Source: CAZTYW01 sp964617695 (GTDB lineage Bacteria > Chloroflexota > Dehalococcoidia > UBA2247 > RBG-13-53-26). From it: 64,000 bases of DNA. A program made the position numbers and the translations under genes. Positions within the stretch are counted from its first letter, which is position 1. Each line of letters starts with the position of its first letter. Where the stretch lies: positions 1 to 64,000 of the forward strand of contig CAZTYW010000001.1 in NCBI GenBank assembly GCA_964617695.1, read 5' to 3'. Shown piece by piece: positions 35,097 to 42,960 of the stretch. The notes below the pieces were generated by a model. It saw only the letters and a list, made by a program, of their open reading frames with translations. It was not told the origin of the DNA and made no database searches.

Positions 35097-35858
35097 GTGA
35101 CGAAAAGGCTGGATGGCAAAGTCGCTCTTGTTACGGGGGCCGGTTCCGGAATTGGCCGCAGCACAGCCCTCCTCTTTGCCAGCGACGGGGCAAAGGTTGT
35201 AGCCGCCGATGTCGTGGTCGACGGCGGCGAGGAGACAGTAAACATGATCAAAGGGGCTGGAGGCCAGGCCATCTTCGTCAAGACCGACGTCACTCAAGCG
35301 GATGAGGTCGAGGCGATGGTTCGAAAGACTGTAGAGGACTACGGCAGGCTGGACTACGCCTTCAACAACGCAGGCATTGAGGGGGAGCCCGTCAGCCTGA
35401 CCAGGTGCAGCGAGGAGAGCTGGGATCGGGTACTCAGCGTGAACCTCAAAGGGGTATGGCTGTGCATGAAGCACGAGATCCGTCAAATGCTGAAGCAAGG
35501 CGGTGGGGCGATTGTCAACACGTCCTCGGTGGCAGGACTGGTTGGCTTCGGTGGCAACCCAGCCTACGTGGCTGCCAAACATGGCGTCGTTGGGTTGACA
35601 AAGAGCGCCGCCCTGCAATACGCCCAGCGCGGCATCCGCGTAAACGCCGTCTGTCCAGGTGTTATCGCCACACCCATGAACAAGCGCCTGCTTGACGAGC
35701 ATCCAGAGCTGGAGACGATGCTAACAGGCATGGAGCCCGTCGGCCGGATGGGCACACCCGAGGAAGTTGCCCGTGCGGTGGTCTGGCTGTGCTCAGATGA
35801 AGCCTCGTTTGTCACCGGGCAACCACTGGCGGTGGATGGCGGCCTGGTGGCACAGTAG
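35097..35858 (+). CDS. short-chain dehydrogenase/reductase
   Basis: 253 residues of a classical SDR. The NAD(P)-binding TGAGSGIG is at 13-20, the NNAG motif follows at about 90, and catalytic S143/S144, Y157 and K161 (YVAAK) are all present; the C-terminus has VTGQPLAVDGG. An aspartate after the second strand (AADVV) favours NAD over NADP. Start GTG 35097 has AAGGAGG eight bases upstream. Substrate unknown. It stands alone between the ribosomal operon and a minus-strand operon. Confidence 0.88.
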   Translation: MTKRLDGKVALVTGAGSGIGRSTALLFASDGAKVVAADVVVDGGEETVNMIKGAGGQAIFVKTDVTQADEVEAMVRKTVEDYGRLDYAFNNAGIEGEPVSLTRCSEESWDRVLSVNLKGVWLCMKHEIRQMLKQGGGAIVNTSSVAGLVGFGGNPAYVAAKHGVVGLTKSAALQYAQRGIRVNAVCPGVIATPMNKRLLDEHPELETMLTGMEPVGRMGTPEEVARAVVWLCSDEASFVTGQPLAVDGGLVAQ

Positions 35859-35998
35859 GGAGTCCCATCGACTCCAGGCGACACCACCACACCTGCACCC
35901 CCGGGACGACTGCCACGGAAAGGCGCTCGTCACAGTGGGGCCCTGGCCTGCGACTCATGTGTCTACGGCAGTGGTAGGCAGAGCGTGGGACACCCTGT

Positions 35999-36412
35999 TC
36001 ACAACAGCTCCATTAGCTGGATCAGGGTGCCGTGAGCCAATTGGGGGCACACAAAGACGAACTTCACCCTGCCAAAGCTAGCTTCGACCTCAGTTGGCGT
36101 GTCGTCTACAAACTGAATGCCCTTCGCTTTCAGTTGGCTCACCACTTCTTCTATGTTCGATACTTTCAGCGTCATGTGCTGAAGACCTTCGCCGTGTTTT
36201 TCGATGAACCTTGCTACGGGTCCGCCAAGAGAGACGGGTTCAATCAACTCAAGCATCACATCGCCCATGTAGCAAACGCCGTACCTCATCCCATGAGGTT
36301 CATATGAGTCTCCTTCTCCTGGCGTCAGTCCAAAAACATCCGTGAAGAGTCTGGTTGCCTTTTCCAGGCTTCTGACCGCTATGCCGACTTTCAACAGTCC
36401 TTCTATTGCCAC
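35999..36412 (-). CDS. VOC-family protein resembling methylmalonyl-CoA epimerase but with altered metal ligands
   Basis: 137 residues from GTG 36412, behind GGAGAGGTGA. The order of motifs matches methylmalonyl-CoA epimerase: GIAVRSLEKATRLF, LELIEPVSLGGPVARFIEKHGEGLQHMTLKV and a final GTLIQLME. In true epimerases four side chains bind the metal. Here the first histidine is a lysine (K8) and the last glutamate is a glutamine (Q132), while H79 and E55 remain. It may therefore be a non-epimerase VOC protein or a non-metal variant. It is the last gene of the moaA-moaC operon, and no methylmalonyl-CoA mutase is nearby. Confidence 0.65.
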   Translation of the reverse strand: MAIEGLLKVGIAVRSLEKATRLFTDVFGLTPGEGDSYEPHGMRYGVCYMGDVMLELIEPVSLGGPVARFIEKHGEGLQHMTLKVSNIEEVVSQLKAKGIQFVDDTPTEVEASFGRVKFVFVCPQLAHGTLIQLMELL

Positions 36413-36428
36413 GCTGTCACCTCTCCAG

Positions 36429-36884
36429 TCATTCGAACACGACCGCGCCGCTCTTGCCGCCACTCTTCTTGACCAGCCGAATACCGCCTATCTCCATGCC
36501 TGCATCCACGCCTTTGCACATGTCGTAAATAGTCAGAGCGCTTATGGCCACGGCGACGAGGGCCTCCATCTCCACTCCTGTCTTGCCCGTGCTTCTGGCC
36601 GTAGCCGTTATCTGCACGCTGCTATCCTTCTCCTCATCCACAAGAAACTCCACCCTGACCTCGGTAAGCAGCAAAGGGTGACACAGCGGCAGTAGCTGTG
36701 GCACCTTCTTCGCCGCCATGATGCCCGCTACCTGAGCCGTGGCAAGAACATCGCCTTTGGGCAACGCGCCCTGGCGAAGCAACTTCAACGTCGACGGCTG
36801 CATCCTCACCCAGCCCTTTGCCACTGCCTCTCGCTCGGTGTCAGCTTTCTGGCTTATGTCAACCATGTGGACGCGGTCTTCCAT
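36429..36884 (-). CDS. moaC: cyclic pyranopterin monophosphate synthase
   Basis: 151 residues of MoaC, which closes the ring to give cPMP after MoaA acts. Family segments are MVDISQKADTEREAVAKGWV, KKVPQLLPLCHPL, EMEALVAVAISALTIYDMCKG and the late GGIRLVKKSGGKSG. It follows moaA by nine bases. The product feeds molybdopterin or tungstopterin synthesis, which the AOR enzymes of this window need. Confidence 0.95.
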   Translation of the reverse strand: MEDRVHMVDISQKADTEREAVAKGWVRMQPSTLKLLRQGALPKGDVLATAQVAGIMAAKKVPQLLPLCHPLLLTEVRVEFLVDEEKDSSVQITATARSTGKTGVEMEALVAVAISALTIYDMCKGVDAGMEIGGIRLVKKSGGKSGAVVFE

Positions 36885-36893
36885 CCTGCCAGT

Positions 36894-37874
36894 TCATCCT
36901 CCTACCTGAGTCATGAATCGTCCTTGTGGCACAGATCCCTGTGCCACCCGATGACCTTCCGGTTTCGCAGCTATGGCCTCCAGTATCAGGTGTCCTACAT
37001 CCTCAGAAGACGCCCCCCGCCGTAGGGCACATTTCAGGTCCAACTCCTGATCAGACAGAAGACAAGGTAGCAGCTTCCCATCGGCCGTAAGCCGCAGCCG
37101 ATTGCACCTGAAGCAAAAATGCTCGCTGACCGGGGTTATGAAGCCAATAGTGCCCTCTGCACCTGGAAGACGATAGTACTTGGCTGGGCCGACGCCCACC
37201 AGCGGCGAGCAAGGCTCGAGGTCTCCCAGGGGAGCAAGCCTCTGCCACATCTCCTCAGCAGATACGAATTCCGGAACAGCCGTGATTCTCTGTATGAGGG
37301 GCATCAGCTCGATGAACCGCACATGCCAACCTTCCCTGCTGAGCCAGGCGAAGTCGACGAGTTCATCATCGTTGAGACCACGCATGACCACCACGTTTAT
37401 CTTGACTGGCTCGAGTCCTAGCCTCCGGGCCTCCGTAATGCCTGCCAATACTTCGGGCAGCCTGTCATATCCCGTGACTCGCTCAAACCTTTCCCTCCTC
37501 AGGCTATCGAGACTGACGTTCACGCGCCTCAGACCCGATTCTTTCAGCTCCGCTGCCTGGCCTTTGAGCAGTACGCCATTCGTGGTCAGGGAGATGTCAT
37601 CGATCCCATCGATTGACGCCAGCATCCTCACCAGACTCGCCAGGCCCAGCCTCACCAGCGGTTCGCCACCGCTGATCCTAACCTTGCCAATGCCCACCTG
37701 CGCCGCCGCCTGGACCACCAGAGCGATCTCTTCATAAGTGAGGAGGTCCGAATGTTGCTTCAGCCGAATCCCATCAGCAGGCATGCAGTACACGCAGCGA
37801 AGATTGCAGCGGTCAGTAACGGAGATACGCAGGTAATTCACAGGACGCTGGAATGAATCCGACACTCCACTCAC
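36894..37874 (-). CDS. moaA: GTP 3',8-cyclase
   Basis: 326 residues, a radical SAM enzyme. The N-terminal [4Fe-4S] site is CNLRCVYC (Cx3Cx2C), the SAM-binding SGGEPLVR follows, and the C-terminal cluster is CFRCNRLRLTADGKLLPC. The protein ends in a diglycine (TQVGG), as MoaA needs for activity. It starts pterin cofactor synthesis from GTP. It lies three bases after rdgB. Confidence 0.96.
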   Translation of the reverse strand: MSGVSDSFQRPVNYLRISVTDRCNLRCVYCMPADGIRLKQHSDLLTYEEIALVVQAAAQVGIGKVRISGGEPLVRLGLASLVRMLASIDGIDDISLTTNGVLLKGQAAELKESGLRRVNVSLDSLRRERFERVTGYDRLPEVLAGITEARRLGLEPVKINVVVMRGLNDDELVDFAWLSREGWHVRFIELMPLIQRITAVPEFVSAEEMWQRLAPLGDLEPCSPLVGVGPAKYYRLPGAEGTIGFITPVSEHFCFRCNRLRLTADGKLLPCLLSDQELDLKCALRRGASSEDVGHLILEAIAAKPEGHRVAQGSVPQGRFMTQVGG

Positions 37875-37877
37875 CGG

Positions 37878-38483
37878 CTAGCCTCCCGCTGCATACCTCT
37901 CCAGAAAGCGAAGAGCCTTCCTCAAGGCTTCGCCCCTGTGACTCACCCGGTTCTTATCCTCGATCGAGAGCTCCGCCATGGTCTTGCCCATTTCAGGCAG
38001 GTAGAAAATCGGATCATACCCAAAACCCTGGCTCCCCCTCGGCTCAAAAGCGATAATCCCCCTGCATTCGCCTTCACAAACGCCCACCAGGTCTGACATT
38101 GATGCAATGGCAATCACACACCTGAACCGGGCTGAGCGCTGCTCCCAAGGGACCCCGTCGAGGCGCGATAGCACAAAGGCGATCCTCCCTGCATCAGAAG
38201 CATCCTCTCCGGCGTAACGGGCAGACAGAGGGCCAGGTTCGCCTCCCAGGGCATCTACTTCGAGCCCCGAATCGTCAGCCATCACCAGACATGGCCTGTC
38301 AGTGGCGTAGGCGATCGCCTTCAGCCTGGCATTTTCTTCCAGAGTGCACCCTGTTTCACTTACCTCCAGGCTTGCACCCTCTGCCGCCAAACTGGTCAAC
38401 TCAAACGGAGCACCTTGGAGAAGCAGAGAGTATTCCCTTATCTTGGCTGGGTTTCTGGTGGCAATGAGTAGCTTCGGGTTCAC
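37878..38483 (-). CDS. rdgB: XTP/dITP diphosphatase (RdgB/HAM1 family)
   Basis: 201 residues. Motifs LLIATRNPAKIREY, DDSGLEVDALGGEPGPLSARYAG, the GFGYDPIF segment and SHRGEALRK are diagnostic. The enzyme removes non-canonical purine triphosphates such as ITP and XTP. The ATG overlaps the FBP aldolase/phosphatase stop by four bases. Confidence 0.95.
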   Translation of the reverse strand: MNPKLLIATRNPAKIREYSLLLQGAPFELTSLAAEGASLEVSETGCTLEENARLKAIAYATDRPCLVMADDSGLEVDALGGEPGPLSARYAGEDASDAGRIAFVLSRLDGVPWEQRSARFRCVIAIASMSDLVGVCEGECRGIIAFEPRGSQGFGYDPIFYLPEMGKTMAELSIEDKNRVSHRGEALRKALRFLERYAAGG

Positions 38484-39574
38484 AGGTCTACGAATCTTGG
38501 CTGCAGCTTCTTCATCACCTCAGGCATGGTTGTGTACTCCATCTCTTCCAGAGGAAGCCGATGAGGCTCGAACGGACCATGGCGACGCAAGTACTCGGCA
38601 ACCTCGTTCGCCCACTGGCGCGCGCGGTCGAAGGCCAGATCATCAAACATGTCCCGTGGTCCCACCAACATGCCCGCCGAAAGCTGGAACCCATAGCAGA
38701 TCACCCTGGGGGGGCCATCAAACCTGGAAGGATTGGCCTGCCTTTGGGCCGTGGGCATGAGCGGGCCATTGTGCGAGCCGCGCATCCAGCCCTCTACCAT
38801 CTGAGGCATGGCGAATGGTTCAAGAATCTCGCCAACTGCGGGGAAATTCCCTTGCGATCGCACGATGCATACAGGGTCGTCTTTCCCCACATATCGGCCG
38901 GCAATCAAAGCCAGGCGCTGGGTTGAGGAAACAGCCGCTACATCACCTGTGTCGCGGTGGTAGACCGCCTTGACCACATAGCGACTGGGGGCGCCCACAA
39001 ACACCAGCATATCGTATGTTTCGTCAGGAGCGTTAAAGGTGATCTTCTTGCTCTCTTTGACATCGTGCACTTCGAACGCGAAGCCGGAATGCATGTTCGA
39101 GGCAATCACCAGTCCGATGGTGTTGAAGGGATCGGCAAACATCCTGTACAGTGGCATATTCCACGCCCCTGAAGAGGTCTTGTCCGCCATGAATATCAAT
39201 ACCGTCTCAGCCTGTCGTTCATCAATCTGCATTTCGGCCACACCGGGCCCCATGCCCTTGACATTGCCGGAGAACGCCTCCGCAAGGAGGTCCTGACCTG
39301 CCCCATGCAGCTTCAGCTTCCTTGCCACACTGGTGCATTCCACAAAGGTATCCCAGGCCAGCTTGTGTATGCGGTCACTTTCCTCCCCGGACTCGTGCGT
39401 CATGATCAACTCAACGTCATCGCCGCAGTTGGTCACATGAAAATCCGCCAGCAGTCCATCCTTTCTGGCAGCCTGTAGACATTCCTGAGCTCTGTTCAGA
39501 ACCTCGGGATGGGAACTGGAATGGCCTACCCAGCCACCGACATCCGCCTTAATCACACTCAATGTGATCCCCAT
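38480..39574 (-). CDS. fructose-1,6-bisphosphate aldolase/phosphatase
   Basis: 364 residues of the bifunctional archaeal-type FBP aldolase/phosphatase (type V FBPase), which condenses triose phosphates and dephosphorylates the product to fructose-6-P. Diagnostic stretches are ITLSVIKADVGGWVGHSSSHPE at the N-terminus, a NCGDDVELIMTH segment, VADKTSSGAWN-like (MADKTSSGAWNMPL) and GRYVGKDDP near the middle. In anaerobes this enzyme marks gluconeogenic or autotrophic metabolism. AAGGAGG is four bases before the ATG. It heads the operon to the VOC gene. Confidence 0.95.
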   Translation of the reverse strand: MGITLSVIKADVGGWVGHSSSHPEVLNRAQECLQAARKDGLLADFHVTNCGDDVELIMTHESGEESDRIHKLAWDTFVECTSVARKLKLHGAGQDLLAEAFSGNVKGMGPGVAEMQIDERQAETVLIFMADKTSSGAWNMPLYRMFADPFNTIGLVIASNMHSGFAFEVHDVKESKKITFNAPDETYDMLVFVGAPSRYVVKAVYHRDTGDVAAVSSTQRLALIAGRYVGKDDPVCIVRSQGNFPAVGEILEPFAMPQMVEGWMRGSHNGPLMPTAQRQANPSRFDGPPRVICYGFQLSAGMLVGPRDMFDDLAFDRARQWANEVAEYLRRHGPFEPHRLPLEEMEYTTMPEVMKKLQPRFVDL

Positions 39575-39625
39575 GCATCCTCCTTAACACAAGGTTTGGG
39601 CACGATACCAAAGAATGTCGCCGAA

Positions 39626-39654
39626 AGTATAACCTATGAGGGGAGGCAACGCAA
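39626..39654 (-). promoter_or_regulatory. promoter of the FBP aldolase/phosphatase-moaAC operon
   Basis: On the minus strand TTGCGT (39654-39649) and TATACT (39631-39626) are 17 bp apart. The start would be near 39619, about 45 nt before the ATG at 39574. Confidence 0.6.
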
Positions 39655-39768
39655 ACCCCTGTGACTACCATCCGTGGGCACAGTCTGACGCTGAAGAGGA
39701 TCGATGCCTCCACCCCTGGGAACGGTCATGTAGGAACGTAGCCTAGAAGTCGGACAGGAACAGCAACA

Positions 39769-39800
39769 GAAAAAGGCCACCGGTATAGCTACCAGTGGCC
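39769..39800 (-). terminator. intrinsic terminator after ftsZ
   Basis: On the minus strand GGCCACTGGTA and TACCGGTGGCC pair (one wobble) around a GCTA loop, then a run of five T residues. It begins 25 bp after the ftsZ stop. Confidence 0.9.
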
Positions 39801-39825
39801 TCACGTAGCCTCGCCAACTCGGCCG

Positions 39826-40914
39826 CTAAGACCTTCTGGACATTCGACGCATCGTAACCGGACGGCGCATGAAGGCAGGTGCCTCCAGCCTGCTCTCATC
39901 TGACTCCAGCTCTCTGATCAAGCCGCGGAACTCCTCGTCCTTCCGCGCCTCCGTCACCGCCTTAATCGGAGCAAAACCGGTGGCCACAAGCGTAATGCGC
40001 ACATCATTGTCGAGCTTCTTATCCACGGTTACGCCAAAGATGACCATAGCCTCTTCGTCCACCGCTGCTTCAACCACGCCCGCTGCCTGGCTGACCTCAG
40101 CCAGGGTCAGGTTCGGTGGTCCAGAGACAACATACAGCACGCCGGTTGCCCCCTCAATAGGCACCTCTAACAGGTCACTGGAGATTGCGGCACGGGCACC
40201 CTCCACGACCCGATTCTGTCCCGTACCGTAGCCAATAGACAGCCAGGCAGGACCAGCGTCCCTCATGATCGAAGTCACGTCAGCAAAGTCGAGGTTTATT
40301 AGCCCCGGCACGGTGATAACCTCACTGATGGCGCGCACCCCGATCATGAGCACATCGTCCGCCGTCTTGAAGGCGTTATCAACAGTCACCTTGTCGCCAG
40401 TTATGCTAAGCAACCGCTCGTTGGGGATCACTATCATGGCATCAACTTCGCCCTGCAGTTCAGTGATCCCCTCCTCAGCTATCTGCTGGCGACGTGCCAT
40501 TTCGAAGTTGAAGGGTTTGGTGACTATGGCAATGGTGAGCGCTCCACTCTCGCGCGCCAGCCTGGCAATCATCGGAGACGCTCCGGTCCCAGTACCTCCA
40601 CCCAGACCCGCAGCAATGAAGACCATATTGGCGCCGCTGACCACGTTCCGCAACCCTTCAATGCTTTCCTCCGCCGATGCCCGTCCCTTCACTGGATCGC
40701 CACCGACGCCCAGTCCACCAGATATCCGTTCGCCAATCTGAACGCGGGTCGGTGCCTCGTTCGACATCAAAGCTTGCACGTCCGTGTTCACGGCGATGAA
40801 CTCCACCCCATAAATCTCCGCCCGAACCATACGGTTAATGGCATTCGAACCACCACCACCCACTCCTACTGCCTTGATCCTACAAGCTGCGGGTGTAAAA
40901 CTGGTCTTCGCCAT
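39826..40914 (-). CDS. ftsZ: cell division protein FtsZ
   Basis: 362 residues of the tubulin-like GTPase that forms the division ring. The GTP-binding signature GGGTGTGA is at 105-112, the N-terminal KAVGVGGGGSNA loop precedes it, and the NLDFADV T7 loop supplies the catalytic acid. The C-terminus has LEAPAFMRRP, a version of the conserved tail peptide that binds FtsA. Second gene of the ftsA-ftsZ unit. Confidence 0.97.
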   Translation of the reverse strand: MAKTSFTPAACRIKAVGVGGGGSNAINRMVRAEIYGVEFIAVNTDVQALMSNEAPTRVQIGERISGGLGVGGDPVKGRASAEESIEGLRNVVSGANMVFIAAGLGGGTGTGASPMIARLARESGALTIAIVTKPFNFEMARRQQIAEEGITELQGEVDAMIVIPNERLLSITGDKVTVDNAFKTADDVLMIGVRAISEVITVPGLINLDFADVTSIMRDAGPAWLSIGYGTGQNRVVEGARAAISSDLLEVPIEGATGVLYVVSGPPNLTLAEVSQAAGVVEAAVDEEAMVIFGVTVDKKLDNDVRITLVATGFAPIKAVTEARKDEEFRGLIRELESDESRLEAPAFMRRPVTMRRMSRRS

Positions 40915-40967
40915 GCCCCCTCCTCATTTGTCAGCAGTTTTCGTCTAAGAAAGCCCCGGCTGCCAGA

Positions 40968-42206
40968 TCAGCTCTTGGTCTCTGGTTCGCCGAAAACGAT
41001 CCTCGGTCGCCTAGCCCAAAGGGTATTCCACCCACTAACCAATCCAGCATAGAATCGTTGCAGGCCGCCACCTAAATCAGCACCCAGCATGCCCTCCTGA
41101 CTTTCTGCACCCCAAAGCAAAAGGCCCACGCTGGCTGCATAGGCCGGATCATCCAAGCCGTCGGCCCCCTGCGGTAATTCTCTGGGTTTTCCAACCCGAG
41201 TCTGGACCCCCAGCACTTCCTGAGCGAATTGATCGATGCCTGGCAACTTTGCAGTGCCGCCAGTCAGGACCAGGATATTCGGCACATACGGTGTCTTGGA
41301 CAGAATCATCCGCAGGATTTCCTCGACCCTGGCTCTGATAATGTAGCTCACTTCTTCAGAGCTGGTCTTGTACTTCTGCAGCATGTCTCCGCCAGAACTC
41401 TCGACCAATTCTGGGTACAGGCCTCCGCATCTTACCTTCAGTTCCTCGGCTGCACTGAACGGCACGCTCAAGCCAACTGCCAAGTCGTTGGTTATCTGTT
41501 TGCCTCCCACGGGAAGAACAGACGTGTGCCAGATACTGCCATCCCTGTAGACCGCAATGCCCGTGGTACCTCCGCCGACGTCGGCTGCAATAACACCCAT
41601 TTCCCTATCCTCTGGCTCCAGCACGGCCTCACTGGAAGCCAGGGGGTTAGCCACAAAACTATCCAATGTCAGCCCCAAGCCGGCTCGCCTCAAACACGCC
41701 GCCAGATTCTCCATATAGCCGAGATCAGCCGTAACAATGTGGGCCTCCAAATCCAGCCGGAAGCCGTGCATCCCCAGCGGATTCCTAATGCCGCCCACCC
41801 GGTCGATAGCGTACTGTCTCTTGACGAAGTTGACCTTGATCCGGTCATCGGGGAAAACGACAGATTGAATCTTCCTCTCGGCCTCCCTGATTGCCAGCTC
41901 GGTCACCAGATGGTCGCGCCGGCGCGTATCCACCGACACCATGGGGTTGGTGGAACTAATATGCTTGCCGCTAAAACCGACAAAGGCCGCCCGTACCTTT
42001 GGTGCAGTACTCTCTGCCTTCTCTACCGACTCCTTGATGACTGCGGTCGCATCATCCAGGTCTACGATAATGCCCTTTTGTACACCACGAGACGGTGCCT
42101 GCCCTATGCCGAGAATCTGGACAATCCTGCCATCGCTGACATTTGCAATGACAGTGCAAACCTTCGTACTGCCTATGTCAATGCAAGCTATGTTACCAGC
42201 CGCCAT
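40968..42206 (-). CDS. ftsA: cell division protein FtsA
   Basis: 412 residues of the actin-like FtsZ membrane anchor. Phosphate loops ACIDIGSTKVCTVIA and AADVGGGTTGIAVY are present, as is the LTGGTAKLPGIDQFA adenosine loop. The 1C insertion subdomain follows residue 80. A C-terminal amphipathic helix is not obvious: the tail (WNTLWARRPRIVFGEPETKS) has a short aromatic-basic stretch that could bind membrane. It is 53 bp upstream of ftsZ, co-transcribed from the promoter at 42292-42321. Confidence 0.95.
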   Translation of the reverse strand: MAAGNIACIDIGSTKVCTVIANVSDGRIVQILGIGQAPSRGVQKGIIVDLDDATAVIKESVEKAESTAPKVRAAFVGFSGKHISSTNPMVSVDTRRRDHLVTELAIREAERKIQSVVFPDDRIKVNFVKRQYAIDRVGGIRNPLGMHGFRLDLEAHIVTADLGYMENLAACLRRAGLGLTLDSFVANPLASSEAVLEPEDREMGVIAADVGGGTTGIAVYRDGSIWHTSVLPVGGKQITNDLAVGLSVPFSAAEELKVRCGGLYPELVESSGGDMLQKYKTSSEEVSYIIRARVEEILRMILSKTPYVPNILVLTGGTAKLPGIDQFAQEVLGVQTRVGKPRELPQGADGLDDPAYAASVGLLLWGAESQEGMLGADLGGGLQRFYAGLVSGWNTLWARRPRIVFGEPETKS

Positions 42207-42291
42207 TTCCCCCTCCTTTTCTGAAAGGATCTTGCCTATTTCACGTCGTAGATCTGCCCGCGTCCCCGAGGAAACCGCTCTTTTGGCGCTG

Positions 42292-42321
42292 ATTATACCT
42301 AGCGAGCGAATTCGGTGTCAA
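42292..42321 (-). promoter_or_regulatory. consensus promoter of ftsA-ftsZ
   Basis: On the minus strand a perfect TTGACA (42321-42316) and a perfect TATAAT (42297-42292) are 18 bp apart. Transcription should begin near 42285, about 79 nt before ftsA. Confidence 0.85.
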
Positions 42322-42430
42322 GCACCTGAGCGGCCCATACAAATCATCGGCAGATCGAGGTTCAACCCTACTTCGGTCGGCATCTCCTCGCAATATGCTT
42401 TCTATGGGCACATAAACACTGCCGACCCGG

Positions 42431-42685
42431 TCAATACTGTTGCCACTTTTCGCGCAACAAGTCCAGAATGTCTTTCAAATAGAAGTAGCGTACGAGTTTC
42501 CTCTCGGTACCCCTTTCCCTGTACCCGGCCTGCTCCTTGGTGGTAAGGCGTTCGAGCACCCGGACGGTCTGATTATAGCTGTGATTCACCCCATTGGCAA
42601 TCTCAGTCGTGGTGCTTTCAAAATGCCCTGCCAAGGCCTCCTGCCTCAAGAAACTCAGCACAGCTTGTTCATTATCCTGTACCAT
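42431..42685 (-). CDS. small winged-helix transcriptional regulator
   Basis: 84 residues with a MarR/ArsR-like winged-helix pattern: an N-terminal helix (EQAVLSFLRQEAL), a helix-turn-helix (STTTEIANGVNHSYNQTVRVLERLTTKE) and a basic wing (RERGTERKLVRYFYL). Such short proteins usually bind DNA as dimers. No ligand domain is present. The ATG has AGGA eight bases upstream. It diverges from AOR1, with an inverted repeat over its own -10 region, so autoregulation and control of the AOR1-SDR unit are plausible. Confidence 0.65.
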   Translation of the reverse strand: MVQDNEQAVLSFLRQEALAGHFESTTTEIANGVNHSYNQTVRVLERLTTKEQAGYRERGTERKLVRYFYLKDILDLLREKWQQY

Positions 42686-42698
42686 AACTCAAGTCCTA

Positions 42699-42737
42699 TG
42701 ATATGACATACGTTGTGGCCTGTGGTACACCATATCA
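42699..42737. promoter_or_regulatory. inverted-repeat operator of the winged-helix regulator
   Basis: Half-sites TGATATGACATAC (42699-42711) and GTACACCATATCA (42725-42737) match as an inverted repeat at 10 of 13 positions, centres 26 bp apart. The right half covers the -10 box of the regulator's own promoter. Confidence 0.55.
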
Positions 42738-42757
42738 CGCATGCTATGATCTGTCAA
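42729..42757 (-). promoter_or_regulatory. promoter of the winged-helix regulator gene
   Basis: On the minus strand TTGACA (42757-42752) and TATGGT (42734-42729) are 17 bp apart; the start would be near 42722, about 37 nt before the ATG. Confidence 0.65.
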
Positions 42758-42960
42758 GTGCCTAAACGGCTCATGAAATTGAGCCAACCGTCCATTGGAA
42801 TGCCCAACCCCCTGTCTGCCCACCTGCACAGCCGTGCCAATGGCCGTTCTCTCTCAACAGACCAGGAGTCAACAGAGAAAACACGACGACATTTCGCGGT
42901 TCGACAGGCACGAACGGCAGAAACATGCGATAATCTAAACCGAGTCTAGGAGGAAAAGCC

